Source: Niebla homalea (taxonomy: Eukaryota > Ascomycota > Lecanoromycetes > Lecanorales > Ramalinaceae). From it: a DNA stretch of 64,000 bases. The notes under the pieces were generated by a model. That model saw nothing but the letters and a program-made list of their open reading frames with translations, was not told the origin of the DNA and did no database searches. How positions within the stretch are numbered: position 1 is the stretch's first letter; every line of letters starts with the position of its first letter. Positions 11,138 through 21,730 of the stretch are shown here, in pieces. Where the stretch lies: positions 124,001-188,000 of the forward strand of contig JAHGAU010000030.1 of NCBI GenBank assembly GCA_019925105.1. The letters run 5' to 3'. The position numbers and the translations under genes were made by a program.

Positions 11138-11851
11138 CTATCCAGATGCAAAGTGAATATAGGGGTAGGTGATAGTAGCCTCAGCTGATTCCGCTATCAT
11201 GCGGAGCTTCTTTGCGGACCGTGCCTCTCTTTTGTGTTTCCCTTCGTCGGACCCGTCTTGTATGAAAGGAAGTGGCGGTTTGGTCATATTCCCTGTCGCT
11301 TTTTTGTCCGCCTTTCGGAGAAGACGCCTCAGCAGCTGTCCGGCGTTGGGGCAGTCGTATGGAAAGTGATTGGCAGTTCGTCTAGTATATTCTAGCAAGG
11401 CTTCCTTGGTTGGAAACACTTGAGCCACTCCATTCCCGCGGCGGCGGGCATTGATCAGATCCACAATGTTGAAGTGCCGACTCCGCAATATCTATAGTGG
11501 CTGTAAGTCAAGTGCTGCTATAAAGCTATTCGCATCGACCTTACTCGAACATAGTCATCGCAAGTCGTATATCTCTCTTGGATCCCGATCAATGTACATA
11601 TGTTCTGCCACGCTAGCAAGTCGTACGAATCTGTTCCAAATAACCGGTTGCATTCTTTCACCATCGCCAATCGGAAGCTTGACCATGCCCTGTCCCCTTC
11701 GATATCGCCCCGCCTCCAGCGGTGCGATGTTCTCAAGCGTTTATATTCCTCACTTAAGGGTTTTGAAGGATTGTATGCAAATCCCGGGAAATAATTCAAA
11801 AAACTTTTCCATGTGGCTTACTTGATGTTGGCCCTTGCGGTGAGGTGCCAT
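11138..11851 (-). pseudogene. Conserved fungal hypothetical protein, frameshifted by one extra base
   Basis: The start is the ATG at 11851-11849, in a good context and with a TATA box 118 nt upstream. Exon 1 runs to 11545, a 53-nt intron covers 11544-11492 (GTAAGG..CTATAG, branch candidate TTGAC), and exon 2 runs to TAG at 11138. The product carries blocks I associate with a widespread uncharacterised ascomycete family: YFPGFAYNPSKPLSEEYKRL, then LLAWQNICTLIGI, then, across the intron, HFNIVDLINARR, and a basic C-terminus. The frame from the ATG runs into a T6 run (forward A6, 11798-11803); with five bases the frame would pass straight into the FPGF block, but as written it shifts and stops. 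Everything else is intact, so this is a very young pseudogene, a polymorphism or an assembly error. Function is unknown. Confidence 0.72.
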
Positions 11852-11968
11852 TTTGATAGGCTTGTATGAGTGTCAGGGACTGAAATTGGGTGTAATGGGA
11901 GGTATCGTTTGTATTTGATAAAAGACGAAGTACAAGAAAGGAGAGAAGAGATCTGGGAGGAAAGGTCG

Positions 11969-11975
11969 TTATATA
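11969..11975 (-). promoter_or_regulatory. TATA box for the 11851 gene
   Basis: On the minus strand this reads TATATAA, followed by a CT-rich leader up to the ATG. It lies immediately downstream (in gene direction) of the three-copy 14-bp repeat. Confidence 0.55.
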
Positions 11976-11977
11976 CC

Positions 11978-12019
11978 CCACCTGTGACACCCCACCTGTG
12001 ACACCCCACCTGTGACACC
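11978..12019. repeat. Exact 3 x 14-bp tandem repeat at a promoter, E-box containing
   Basis: Three perfect copies of CCACCTGTGACACC at 11978, 11992 and 12006. Each copy has a CACCTG E-box and a TGTGACA core. It abuts the TATA box of the minus-strand gene, so it may be a regulatory array or a slippage product. A TGACGTC (CRE/ATF-like) heptamer occurs about 50 bp further upstream. Confidence 0.9.
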
Positions 12020-12510
12020 TTGGTTAAGTGTTATGAACCCGTGTGTCGAGCTTATAAGGTGTTGCTGTGACGTCGGTGGTGTTACAGTATACAATGAGTC
12101 GAGGTGTTGTTGTTTTGGTGTCACATCTCTGACAGTGAAATGCGATGGTGTATCGGTAAGAGTGTAGGTCCATATCATGTATGCATTGAGTAGTTCCATG
12201 GATAATGTATGAAGAAAAAACAAGACGTATCTTTAGGAAATACCCAGTCATAATCAATATGCATGTGTTATACGAGTGTAATATGCTCTATGACGGCTCA
12301 ATAAAACTCCATGCTGGCAACTTGACAATACTATGCCTACGCTTAGGCTGACACTTAAGCTCCAGCTCTTTGAAAGTCTCTCGATGGAGAACAGCCTAGT
12401 ACGCTGGCGCCACCAGCGAGCCTACTAATTAAGTAGACCAGACCCAAATATTCCTTCTATCAAGCCTGAAACTACTAAGTCTTATAGAACGGGAGGCAGG
12501 CTTTTCTTTA
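12020..12510. other. Upstream region of the 11851 gene, no ORF supported
   Basis: Intergenic. The minus-strand frames here are short and contain only promoter-like sequence. Confidence 0.45.
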
Positions 12511-12948
12511 TTGGCCGACGAGAGGAGGCGAGCGCTGATTGAGACGAAGGATATGCCGTATTCTGACTGCGTAATCGTAATGCGAAATCAAGAAAGCGAG
12601 GATTTCCCGCTTGAGCTCCTTTTCTCATTTCGCGGCTCTACCAACTTACAGGCCACGGCCAAATCCTTTTGGAGAAGAAACGTACGTAAGAGCCCAACCC
12701 GCGCGCAGCAGACACCGGCGCTGCTGAGACGTACCATACATAGACTGACAACAGTCGCCGTCCTCTATTTAATAAAGGTCTTAGTAAATAGAATTTCACC
12801 TTCAGATAAGGAAAAGCAGGAGCTCTTGGTAGTAAATGAAGCGGTTCAATATATATTGATCAAGGAGCGCCGGCGACGTCGAGCTATATCTATTGATCAA
12901 CACCGAACCCAGGTTCACGCAGAGCTTATAAAGCAAAAGCTAGAGTAA
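12511..12948 (+). pseudogene. Orphan open frame without ATG start (about 145 codons)
   Basis: A long open plus-strand frame begins at a TTG, not at an ATG, and ends at TAA. The peptide is rich in Arg, Lys and Glu, with long predicted helices, including a basic run ERRRRRAIS and a C-terminal QHRTQVHAELIKQKLE. This is typical of the helical part of a transposase-like or DNA-binding fungal protein, but no motif decides it. The first in-frame ATG is about 15 codons in. Probably a gene fragment. Confidence 0.3.
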
Positions 12949-13029
12949 GAGCAGCAGTCGAGAGCCCTAGATAGCGAGGTTAGGAGAAAGATAATGAAGG
13001 CTCCGAAAATGCAAATAACAGTCCTGTTA

Positions 13030-13430
13030 ATGCAGCAGAGCTTGCGGTAATGATGGGAAAGGGTTTGCAGACAACAACTACGACGCCGACGATTGAGAGA
13101 TTTTGGGTGCGAACCCGATCCTTGAGAGGCCAAATGACATGGTGGATCCAGATCAAGCATGGACTTCAGGTGCCCAAAGGTCCAAGGCTCCGCCCCCGAA
13201 AACATCGCAGCTCTTTGACGACGATGAGGTTCTAAAGCCTACTCCACTCCGTCCTTGAGTCAGGCCAAGGATCCCGGTGTTGAGTTTCCTTGTCGCACTA
13301 GTACTTCTCGTGATGTTGTACGGAAACAAACAATGGCTTAAAGGGAGGCAGGTCGCGAGAAGAAGGAGCGGCAACGGCGTCGTGAAAAGGCCGAGGAGGT
13401 CCTCTTGCAGAGATTCTCTGACTGAACCCC
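13030..13430 (+). pseudogene. Coding debris, plus strand
   Basis: Between stops, the plus strand reads stretches that look like real protein: an acidic segment with TSQLFDDDEVLKPTP around 13190-13240, and, in another frame at about 13350-13420, a charged coiled-coil-like REKKERQRRREKAEEVLLQ. The two are separated by a stop and a frame change and could belong to one dead gene. The family is unknown. Confidence 0.25.
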
Positions 13431-13507
13431 AGTCCACTGGATACTTGGGTGATTCGCCGGGGTATAGAAATGCACCTGCAATCGATTAGAAATGACCAGA
13501 TGGTTGT

Positions 13508-15419
13508 TCAACGGCGGGCTGCTGTATCTCTAGCCCATGTCATGACTTCCTCCTCGAACCAGTTCCGATATTCAGTCTCACCCCACTGGAGAAGTTGGTC
13601 GAGCTTGTACAAAATCTGCCATATCCCAAAGATGCTTCTCGTATCCCCAATGCGGATCGGGCCCATCGCAATCTGTAGATCCATTCGTGCTCGCGTTAGC
13701 AGACTGGTTGTCTTTTCAGCGCCCAATTTCGAGGGCGGGGGGTGGGGGGAAAAACAAAAAGCTTACCAAGCGATGTTCCGCACTCTCAAACGTAATGTAG
13801 GCGACCCAGTCATGGCCGCTGATGCAGATGCCTGGCATTGACACTGAACTTGTGCTCCACCCGTGCAGCTTTCGCTTCTCGTAGCCGGCCGCCTGCCATA
13901 CCCCCAATTGCACTCCGGGTGCACGCTCAGAGTGGGTTTCTTTAATCTCGATATCGGTCAAAAGCGGGACGCTGTCGTGGTAAGCGAGGGATTGATTGAG
14001 AGACCGCTTGCTGTCCTCGAGACAGCTGAAGGCATCGTTGATGACAAATCCACCGGAGAGGGGTAATCGGAGGCCGAAGCCGTAGTCGACCATGCGTGAA
14101 GCGGTGAGAGATGGATTGGTTCTGGTCGTGTCGGTGGAGGCCATGCTTTCAGCCTCCACATCGATCCTGCCTCCGCCATGTCGCTCAGGCCGGAGTTCAA
14201 TTGGTTGGATGGAGCACGATTCCCTAATCCATCCTTAGTACATCTTGCCATCTCGTCACAAGCCTGAGCCGGGGCTAGAAGGGATGTTATGTACAAGTTG
14301 AGGAGCTGGACTTTGTCTGCGTGAATCATGGCAATAGCATTGAGGATTGGACTGATGGTCGCTGTCCCCCACTGTCTCTCGTGCGCAGCCTTGGTGTGAT
14401 TCCAGGCAGCGGTGCGGCTGATATATTCCACTTCTTTCTTGAGGCAGATGGCGTCTTCAGTTCCATTGGCGAAGGTATCTTGGTAAGGGTCACCATGGAG
14501 GACACCTTTACTTTTGGTCGGAGTGGAGAATATTTTGTCATAGTGAGGCTGTTACGTGAACGCGATCAGCAATTCATACCGAGGATTTCATACGAATATT
14601 GGAATCCATCACCTTGAGAGTGTAAGGGATGTAGCCAGGCTTGTCGAACAATCGTTGGCGAAGTAAGGCAACAGATTCTGGCAACGGCCTTATGGATTCA
14701 AGCACATCTCCAACCTCCATGAAATGTACCGCTGGGACCAAGCGAGCCAAGTCGGTTATATTCAGACTGGCATCCGTCTTTGGTCGCCCCAACGTCCTGT
14801 CACGCTTCTTGGGTGAACCAGTCCTTTTTGTGGGACTCCCGGTGCTCTTGCTAGGTGATGGCAGGGGTCTCTCGATCTCATCGGCGTTGGACAAAGCAGC
14901 TGAGCTCGAAGGAATCAATCGCGGAGCGGTCTGGAAACTCGGAGGATTGGCTGGGTCATCCTGTGGAGACGCCAAACGTTCCTGGTCTTGCTGAGCCTTT
15001 TCCGTAGGCTTGCGTTCGCGACCTGACCTCCTCAGTCTGGTGTTTTCATTCATACTATTGTCTGCCATGATGCGCCTTCTCCGTCTGACTTGAGGTCTCT
15101 TCTGAGCCGACGACTCTTTTTTGCCTCCACTCGTGAGGTCTTGCTTCGGTTTGCTGAGATTGTTGGAGGTGGGAGGAGAGGAGGTGCGTGGGCGTTTGCG
15201 TGGTTCTGGTTCCGGTTCTTTTGATAGGGCCGCGGTCACACCACGTTTACCTTTGCTTGCATTAGCTGAGATAGGTATGAGGGGCGCTCGTGCGCATGAA
15301 TGGGCTTGGGCAGCTGTCTTTGTTGATGGTCGCGCTTGTTGATGCTCATCAGCTAAGGCAACCTCTTCCGTCCATGAACGGATACGTGAATTGAGATCTG
15401 CATCGTCCGGAGACGACAT
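13508..15419 (-). CDS. Fungal PD-(D/E)XK nuclease-like protein, four exons (560 aa)
   Basis: The exons (minus) are 15419-14613, 14548-14295, 14223-13767 and 13672-13508, 1683 nt in all. The introns are 64, 71 and 94 nt. Branch points are GCTGAT in the first, TACTAA in the second and GCTAAC in the third. Phases agree throughout. The N-terminal 200 residues are basic, Ser/Pro-rich and disordered. A conserved LPxSVALLRQ-like helix follows (about 250). The nuclease-like core has MVDY (Asp near 400), then DIEIKET (Glu 446, Lys 448) and QLGVW (about 459), matching D..ExK..Q of the restriction-endonuclease fold. Then come PGICISGHDW and, over the last intron, GPIRIGDTRSIFGIW, ending in YRNWFEEEV. 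This pattern is the fungal PDDEXK_12 family as I recall it. The biological role is unknown; nuclease activity is inferred. The first donor (GTGATG) is weak: a GTATGA donor 33 nt downstream would leave only a 31-nt intron. Confidence 0.88.
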
Positions 15420-15765
15420 TGGCGACCGCGAGGTGACGATGAATCATGGTACTGTTCCACCTGATGGATGGAAGGGAAGCATGGTGGTGCACCAATTGTA
15501 CCAAGTACCAGAATACACGCTTGAATCACAGGGCTTGGCATCATGACGTCATGGCTTTCAGCATTAAAATCATTCTGCAAAAATCCCTTCTTGATCCTCA
15601 TTGACATCGCACGAGCATGGGAGTTGAGGATGACTTAGATGTTATTATAGGCGCCTCAATGTACATCATACTACTCCCTAATGCCTCACTCGGCTTCTTC
15701 GTTTACACCAAAACAAGTGTTTCGATCCAACGGCTTCAGAGTCAATTCTAGCTTAACGGCGATGA
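15420..15765. promoter_or_regulatory. Probable promoter of the PD-(D/E)XK gene
   Basis: This is the upstream region of the minus-strand gene starting at 15419. I see no clear TATA box. Confidence 0.35.
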
Positions 15766-16141
15766 ATGATCGACAGGATATTCAGCCAACTGAGAGACGA
15801 TAAGTATCGCTTGTTTAACGAGCATGAATTGGTCTTCACGCCCAAATGCGACAAGCTTGCGGTGGACCTCCTGACTATGACAAGCGAACACTTCAACCCT
15901 TTTCATTATTATGATCGAAAATCCCCAACTTATGAATCTTACAACGAATGCCTCTTCGCATAATTCGGCTCTATCTGAAAATAACAACAGCACCGCGGAC
16001 GAGATTTCACGTCACTTAATGTCCTTTACCAACTCCACGGGCAGCCTGGCTAGAGGTTTTTGTTGCGAGGGAGGATCTGTATCTATTCAATGCCCGACCC
16101 CTACCTCAACAATTCAATTTTATCATACTGATATAAGTTAA
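15766..16141 (+). pseudogene. Short open frames, possibly one small broken gene
   Basis: An ATG frame (15766-15963, 65 codons, starting MIDRIFSQLRDDKYRLF) reads like protein and is overlapped at its end by a second plus-strand frame (15911-16141) with Asn/Ser-rich sequence (NASSHNSALSENNNS) and a Cys-containing tail. The two are in different frames. A one-base shift near 15911-15960 would join them. There is no recognised domain. Confidence 0.25.
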
Positions 16142-16487
16142 ATGTATATGGAAACCGTTTCAAATAGCAATGACGGAACTCGCTCGTGAAGGCGGCTGGA
16201 AGACGGACACAGACACATCAGTATTGCTTGTGCCAATACCGATTATACCCTTTCACCCGCACGGACCGGGACAGTGACGATGATGTTACCAACGCGAGCA
16301 ACTACATAGTCGAGCAATAAAAACAGTGACCTTACCATCCCATAAGCCTGCCCGGCTTTCAATTGCTTCTCCGCGCTCAACTCTGCCACACCCTAGTGCA
16401 TGATGTCACAGACACCTACATCACTAGATCTCGCGAGCGCATCCTCAAAGTTACACCACTCACGCATGGCTATAGATTACACACTGA
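16142..16487. other. No gene seen
   Basis: Ordinary composition with no open frame of note. Confidence 0.4.
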
Positions 16488-16688
16488 ATATCAGAGCTGC
16501 AGCGTAAGGAGGCCACCTATTGGAAGTTGGAGGCGCTGACAGGAAAACTTTCCGGATCTGTCTTGGGGGCATTAGGGACAGAGACCTTGGCTGGATATGA
16601 CTCTGCGTCGGGATTGCATGTGCTTGATCAGTTTGGCGGCCCAGTTGACGTTGTCAGCGCCGGCGCGGAAAGAATTGGCGCAGATTAG
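16488..16688 (+). pseudogene. Exon-like fragment without start codon
   Basis: This is a 66-codon open frame between TGA and TAG. It reads ELQRKEATYWKLEALTGKLS and then a Gly/Ala-rich segment. The first part looks like a coiled coil of a real protein. There is no ATG, and no obvious splice partner was found. Likely debris. Confidence 0.25.
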
Positions 16689-16965
16689 GGAAGGAGGCGG
16701 AGAAAAGCCTGGGATCCCTGATCCCAACCGTGAACGGTGATAGGTCGAGTTAGAGTATTACTAGGAGGTTGTGCATTGCCATTCAGGCAAAGCACAGCTC
16801 AGCTCTAGTGACCGGGGAAGCACCGGCCCGATTGACCAAGCATTCAACGCTGGACGAAGTATGTCTACCTACATCCGTGCAAGCTGCTGTCCGGCACAAA
16901 AGGCGGTGTAACCGTTCCCGTGGGCCAAGGGTCAAGCAAGGGGAGAATTGCTGGGATGACCGGTC

Positions 16966-17210
16966 TGCAAGGCCCGGAACCCTTGCGTCGATATTGGTGT
17001 GCGTCCTGATGAGCTGGAGCGCCTGATGTACCAAAGAGAAATGAAGCTTTAATCTGGACATTCGATGCTGGACGAGATGTGATTTCCCTCAAGGAGAAGA
17101 AGGCCGTTAAGCAGTCTTTGGGCTTTCCCTTCTCACTGATCAATCGCATCGCCATCAAAGCTTCACTGTGTATTGCTTGGAGAGTACAGATATGCCTGAT
17201 ACCCGATTAG
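16966..17210 (+). pseudogene. Decayed gene copy B, related to the fragment at 5300-5720
   Basis: In one frame 16980-17050 reads GVRPDELERLMYQREMKL and stops. In the next frame 17046-17210 reads IWTFDAGRDVISLKEKKAV, then SLGFPFSLINR, and stops at TAG. The first part of the latter resembles the peptide at 5465-5530. The change of frame between the halves marks it as broken. The family is not recognised. Confidence 0.35.
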
Positions 17211-17414
17211 CCAATCGCGGCTCATTCCAGCCTCCTCTTGTTACCTTCAATGCGTTGCCCAATCACCGATCCACCCGTCAAACTTCCACCTTCAGACCTG
17301 GATGCTTCACAGCCTCTCCTACGCTCACTACCTGGACTCCTCTAGGGGTGTCATCGAGTCAACTTCCCCAAGAACACCCACGAGGCTTGGACTGGGTCAA
17401 GACCTTAGCGCCGA
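17211..17414. other. Unassigned stretch
   Basis: In the plus frame that continues into the next entry, the sequence reads protein-like pieces (for example LPPSDLDASQPLLRSLPGLL) interrupted by stops. It may be an upstream decayed exon of the 17415 model. Confidence 0.25.
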
Positions 17415-18064
17415 GTGACAATCTCACTCCAAGAACTTAAGGCAGGCATACATTATCCGTGGTTTTTTGGCACCACATTCTATAAGTCAAGTTTCATCGC
17501 GCCAAAGACGGAAGTGACAGATGAGAAAAGACCGACTGTTATATATGGACCAATGACTGATGATACGGTATGTATAAATAAGATAGGCCAAGTACCTCCA
17601 AGGTGTTTCTGCTTCTGACCCCATTCTTAGTACCGCTTCACCACCACTAGCATCACCTCCCCAGGCCCTCTGCTACCACATACAACCCATAGGAGGATGT
17701 GAGTGCTGAGCAAGTGTGTATGTTCCTGTCTGTCTACCCGCTTTCTTTTTTTGATGCTAAAGCAGGCAATAGACCTGAGATCGAAACTGCTCCTCCAGAG
17801 GCCACTCCATCTTGTTACTACAGGTACCATTCCCGCCACCATTACACTGGCACCTCTGCGCCACGACTGCGCCGCCTATCCCTGACTTCGACTATACTCG
17901 AAAAGGCGAGGCGTACTCCCTTCAAGAAAGATGACGCCGTAAGACTGGCTCTTAGTCTCTCTGGCAAGAAGGGTTCAAAATATCGGGATAGCCAGCCAGG
18001 TGTCAACGCAATGCTGGCAGCCCAAAAAGAAGAGCTGAATAAGCGTGATCCAAGAGCAGTATGA
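17415..18064 (+). pseudogene. Hypothetical multi-exon gene remnant at the edge of the AT-rich block
   Basis: The first open segment (ELKAGIHYPWFFGTTFYKSS..) ends at a textbook intron, 17569-17628: GTATGT, branch CTGAC, end CTTAG. A second intron is suggested at 17699-17763 (GTGAGT to AAAGCAG). The last segment, up to TGA at 18062-18064, reads SQPGVNAMLAAQKEELNKRD and looks coding. However, no combination of these introns gives one continuous frame in my reading; the exon 17629-17698 fits the last segment in one phase but the first segment in another. Either a splice site is missed or the gene is broken. It ends 4 bases before RIP-type sequence begins. No domain is recognised. Confidence 0.4.
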
Positions 18065-20149
18065 TCATTAAATAAGTTTTTTTTTTATATCCGGAAATAT
18101 CTTTAAGAATATATTAAATAATTATTATAATGTAATTAACTTTATTACCGCTTACTAAATAATCTTAACCTTTTATAAGGTAATATTTTACGTTAACGTT
18201 ATAAAATATATAAAACCTTTTTCTTAAGAAATTATTTTCCTTTAAATTTTTTTTTATATAATCCTTTTAATTAAGTTTTCTATTAATTTAAAAATTAAAG
18301 ATTTTAATATTAAATTTCCGGTTTTACCGTGACTTGATTTAGATTTGTTATAATTATTATATTATATAAATTTAAGCTTTTAATTATATAAATAAATTTA
18401 TATTTATATAGCATAAATTAAGCCTTATATATTTTTATTTATTATAAATAAATTTTATAAGTTTACTTTAACTTTAAACAGATTATATAAGTAAAGTTAT
18501 TATAAGTTAATAAATAAATATTATCGATAAAACCTTTAATTTAAAATTTTTTATTTTAATTTAATTAATTTTTTTATTAATAAACTACTAAAAAATAACA
18601 ATAAAATAAAAGAAATAAATAACCCTTAAAAGATCCCGGTTATAACGGGCTTTATTAAGCTTATTTTTTATCTTAAGTTAATTAATATTATTTAATTTTT
18701 TAAAAAGTTCTTAATTTATTTTATAAGAAAGGGTAATATTCCTTTTTTCTATAGGTTATATAGTAATTTTTAATAATTTATTTTATTGAAAATTCTTATA
18801 CCGTTTAATAAAAGGAAGTCTATTATATATTTCATTTATAACCTTATATTATATATACGTTATTGATTAAACCTATTAAAGCCGTTTTTATTAACCCCTT
18901 TTTCTTTATATTTATTTATTAATTAAAGAGAACCCTATAATCTTCCGCGTAATTATTAAGGATCTTTATAATTACCGTACTAAGGGCCTTTTTTAATATA
19001 TAAAAAAATATAATTAATTTAGAAGGTTTCATTTCTGAATAATCTAATTTAACCGGTTTCTTAAGGATTATTATTTTAATCTTTTTAAACTTATAAAAAT
19101 AATAACCGATATTAAAGTAAACTTAAAATAAATAAATAAAAATTATTTTAAATAATATCGTTATTATAAATAAAAACTTATTTAAAATTCCGTTAAATTT
19201 AAAAGTTTTATTATTCTTTACTTTATTTATTATTTTAATTATTATCTTTTAAGTTAAAATTCTATTTTTTATTATTAGGTCCAGGTACGTAATACACTTA
19301 ATATTAAATAAAATAGCGTCTAATTAAAAAGGGAAATACGTTCCTTTAAGAACCTTGATTTTACTATTAAAAATATTAATTATTACATTATAATGTTTCT
19401 TAATAAGTAGGAATTTAAAAATAAGTTTAAGTTTTTTACTTTATTTTTTATTATATTTTATTAGCTTTTGAACCCTGTAAAAGGAAACGGTTAAATTATA
19501 AACTACCAATTAAAAATATATTTATTTAACCTTTTTAATAATCGTTTCTATTTCCTTTTAAGCTTTTTTTAGTTATATAAACGTTTTTAATTTTTATATT
19601 CAATAATTTATTTAATTAACGTTTTTATTCTTATAATTATTATTATATATTCTTTATTTTAATAATTTTTAATTTTTTAATTTTTTAAAACGATTTTATT
19701 ATTAGGATATTATTTAATGAAGAAAGCTTTATGAATTACGTTATTATTATTTTTACCTTTTTACGTATTTTAATTTCCTTAATCGTCTTTTACGTTTTTT
19801 TATTAATATCGGTAATATTACGTTAATTAATTAATTTAAAATGATTTATATTAATATATAATTAAAATTATATTTTAAGTCTTTTTTAGGCTTATACGTT
19901 ATTATTACGTTAATAATCCCTTCCGTATTAAACGTTAAATTAATTATTACTTTAAATACCGGGTTCTTTTATATTATAATATTTTAAAGTATTAATAATA
20001 AAAAATTAAACGTTAGGGTAATTATTAATAATTCCTTTAATTCAATATAATTAATCGTATAGTTTTCCTTATTCTATATATTATAATAAAGATTAAAGTC
20101 TCCCAATTTGATATATTTACCGGATAAGGATATAATACTTTTAAATAAC

Positions 20150-20312
20150 TATGACGGTAATAGTTATAGTGATAAGGCTTATCTGCTATTAACGGGCCTT
20201 AAAGCCTATTCGGGTATGGTAGCTTAATATATTCTGTAGTTATCTTAACATACGTATACTTAAATAAATACCCATTTATATTTTATTTACTTATATATTT
20301 ATAATTATTATA
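20150..20312 (+). repeat. Gypsy1 5' LTR
   Basis: 163 bp, paired with 26138-26300. It begins TATGACGG (TG changed to TA) and ends TTATA where the other copy has TTACA. Confidence 0.75.
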
Positions 20313-21080
20313 ATATAATAGTTATAACATAATTCAATTTATAAATATATCGTTATATATATTTAACTTTATAATAGCGACATTACGTTAAGAAGTTCCT
20401 TTTAAAATGATATTTATACGTTTTTAATACTTGCCTATATAAATAAATACGGTAATAATAAAGATAACAAAAAGCCTTTTTATTATAATATTATATATTA
20501 AATATTTTTAAACTTATTAAAAACTTTAAAAACTTTAAGAATTTCAGTAAATTAAATAATTAACTTTAAGCCGCCGGAGCAATAATATACTCGCCCTCCT
20601 AATGAAAGTATTCTTAAAATGCTTAAATCCCGTAAATTATTCCTTTAATAAAATATTAATAACGATAAAGATACTTTAAATATTATAATTTTAAAGGTTT
20701 AAAAAACGTTTAATAATATACTTAATCCTATACCTATTAAGGTAAACCGTATATTATTTTTACGGCTAAACTTTATATAAAGTAATAATACTTATTATTT
20801 TAATAAAATGAAGTTATATATAAGCGAAAAGATATACAATAAAATACTTAACGATTTAAGGGTTACTTTAATATAAGATATTATTAGAATTCTTAAGGTT
20901 AACTATATTATTTAGTTTATAATATTATAATTACCGGTATTTATATATCGTTATAAGCTTAAGCTTTAAAAATCTAATAATAATAACGATAAAAAGCCTT
21001 ATTATTACCTTTATAATTTAAAGGCTAAACATTATTATAAAGGTAATTAATACCCTTAATTTAAGGATAATTGCTTTACT

Positions 21081-21730
21081 TGACTGAATGATTTGTTTAT
21101 ACACGAGTCTAGCTACTTTTAAGTTAATTTCGGCATTTTATAATGCTGGTGGTTAAATTACGTTTATTTTAATATTTATATTTATTTTAAATTTATCGTT
21201 TTAATTTAAAAAGGAAGAAAAAACCGTAATTAATTAAATTAACCTTAACTTACCCTAAATATTAACCCGATTTAAATAAAAACTTCTCCTCCGTAATTAT
21301 TTACCTTAATAAAATCTTTTACTTTTTAACGTTATAATTTATAATAAAGATTTAATAATAATATTAAGTTTAATCGGAAAAAAACAGTTTTAATTATATA
21401 ATTTTATTTTTCTTAATGCCGGACTTCGCTTTAAGTATTTTATTACGTAATTTTTCAGATTAACTTTATTTAATTCTAACTTTAACCTTTTAATATTAAA
21501 TCCTCATAATCCCTTTTTACGGCCCTATATAATAATTAGGCTTATTTAAGGTTAATTATAGGTACCGGCGAATTGTTAAATATTTATTATTATTTTATTT
21601 ATATTAATTACGTAACTTACCGGATAAGGTTTAAGGGCTCTTAATGAAATCGTCCTTTACCCTTAAAATATTTCATTATTCTGTAATTTATCTTCTATAC
21701 GTAAAAATGCCATTTCGCTGCGCTCGCCCC
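21081..21730 (-). repeat. Left arm of a long inverted repeat inside Gypsy1 (LINE-tail-like outer end)
   Basis: This segment is the reverse complement of 23702-26026 (after removing the LTR element there), transitions aside. The outer end carries a degraded GATT-type tail and GTTTATACACGAGTCT (from 21095). The inner end is the GC-rich block TTTCGCTGCGCTCGCCCC (21713-21730). The outer 50 bp resemble the 3' end of the LINEs in this window (ACGCCGAAATTA-like block, then the tail), so each arm may be a 3' piece of a related LINE. Confidence 0.6.

Noticed and set aside
14641..15342. Plus-strand frames opposite the nuclease-like gene
   Set aside because: They are antisense to exon 1 of a gene whose conserved motifs and introns are on the minus strand.
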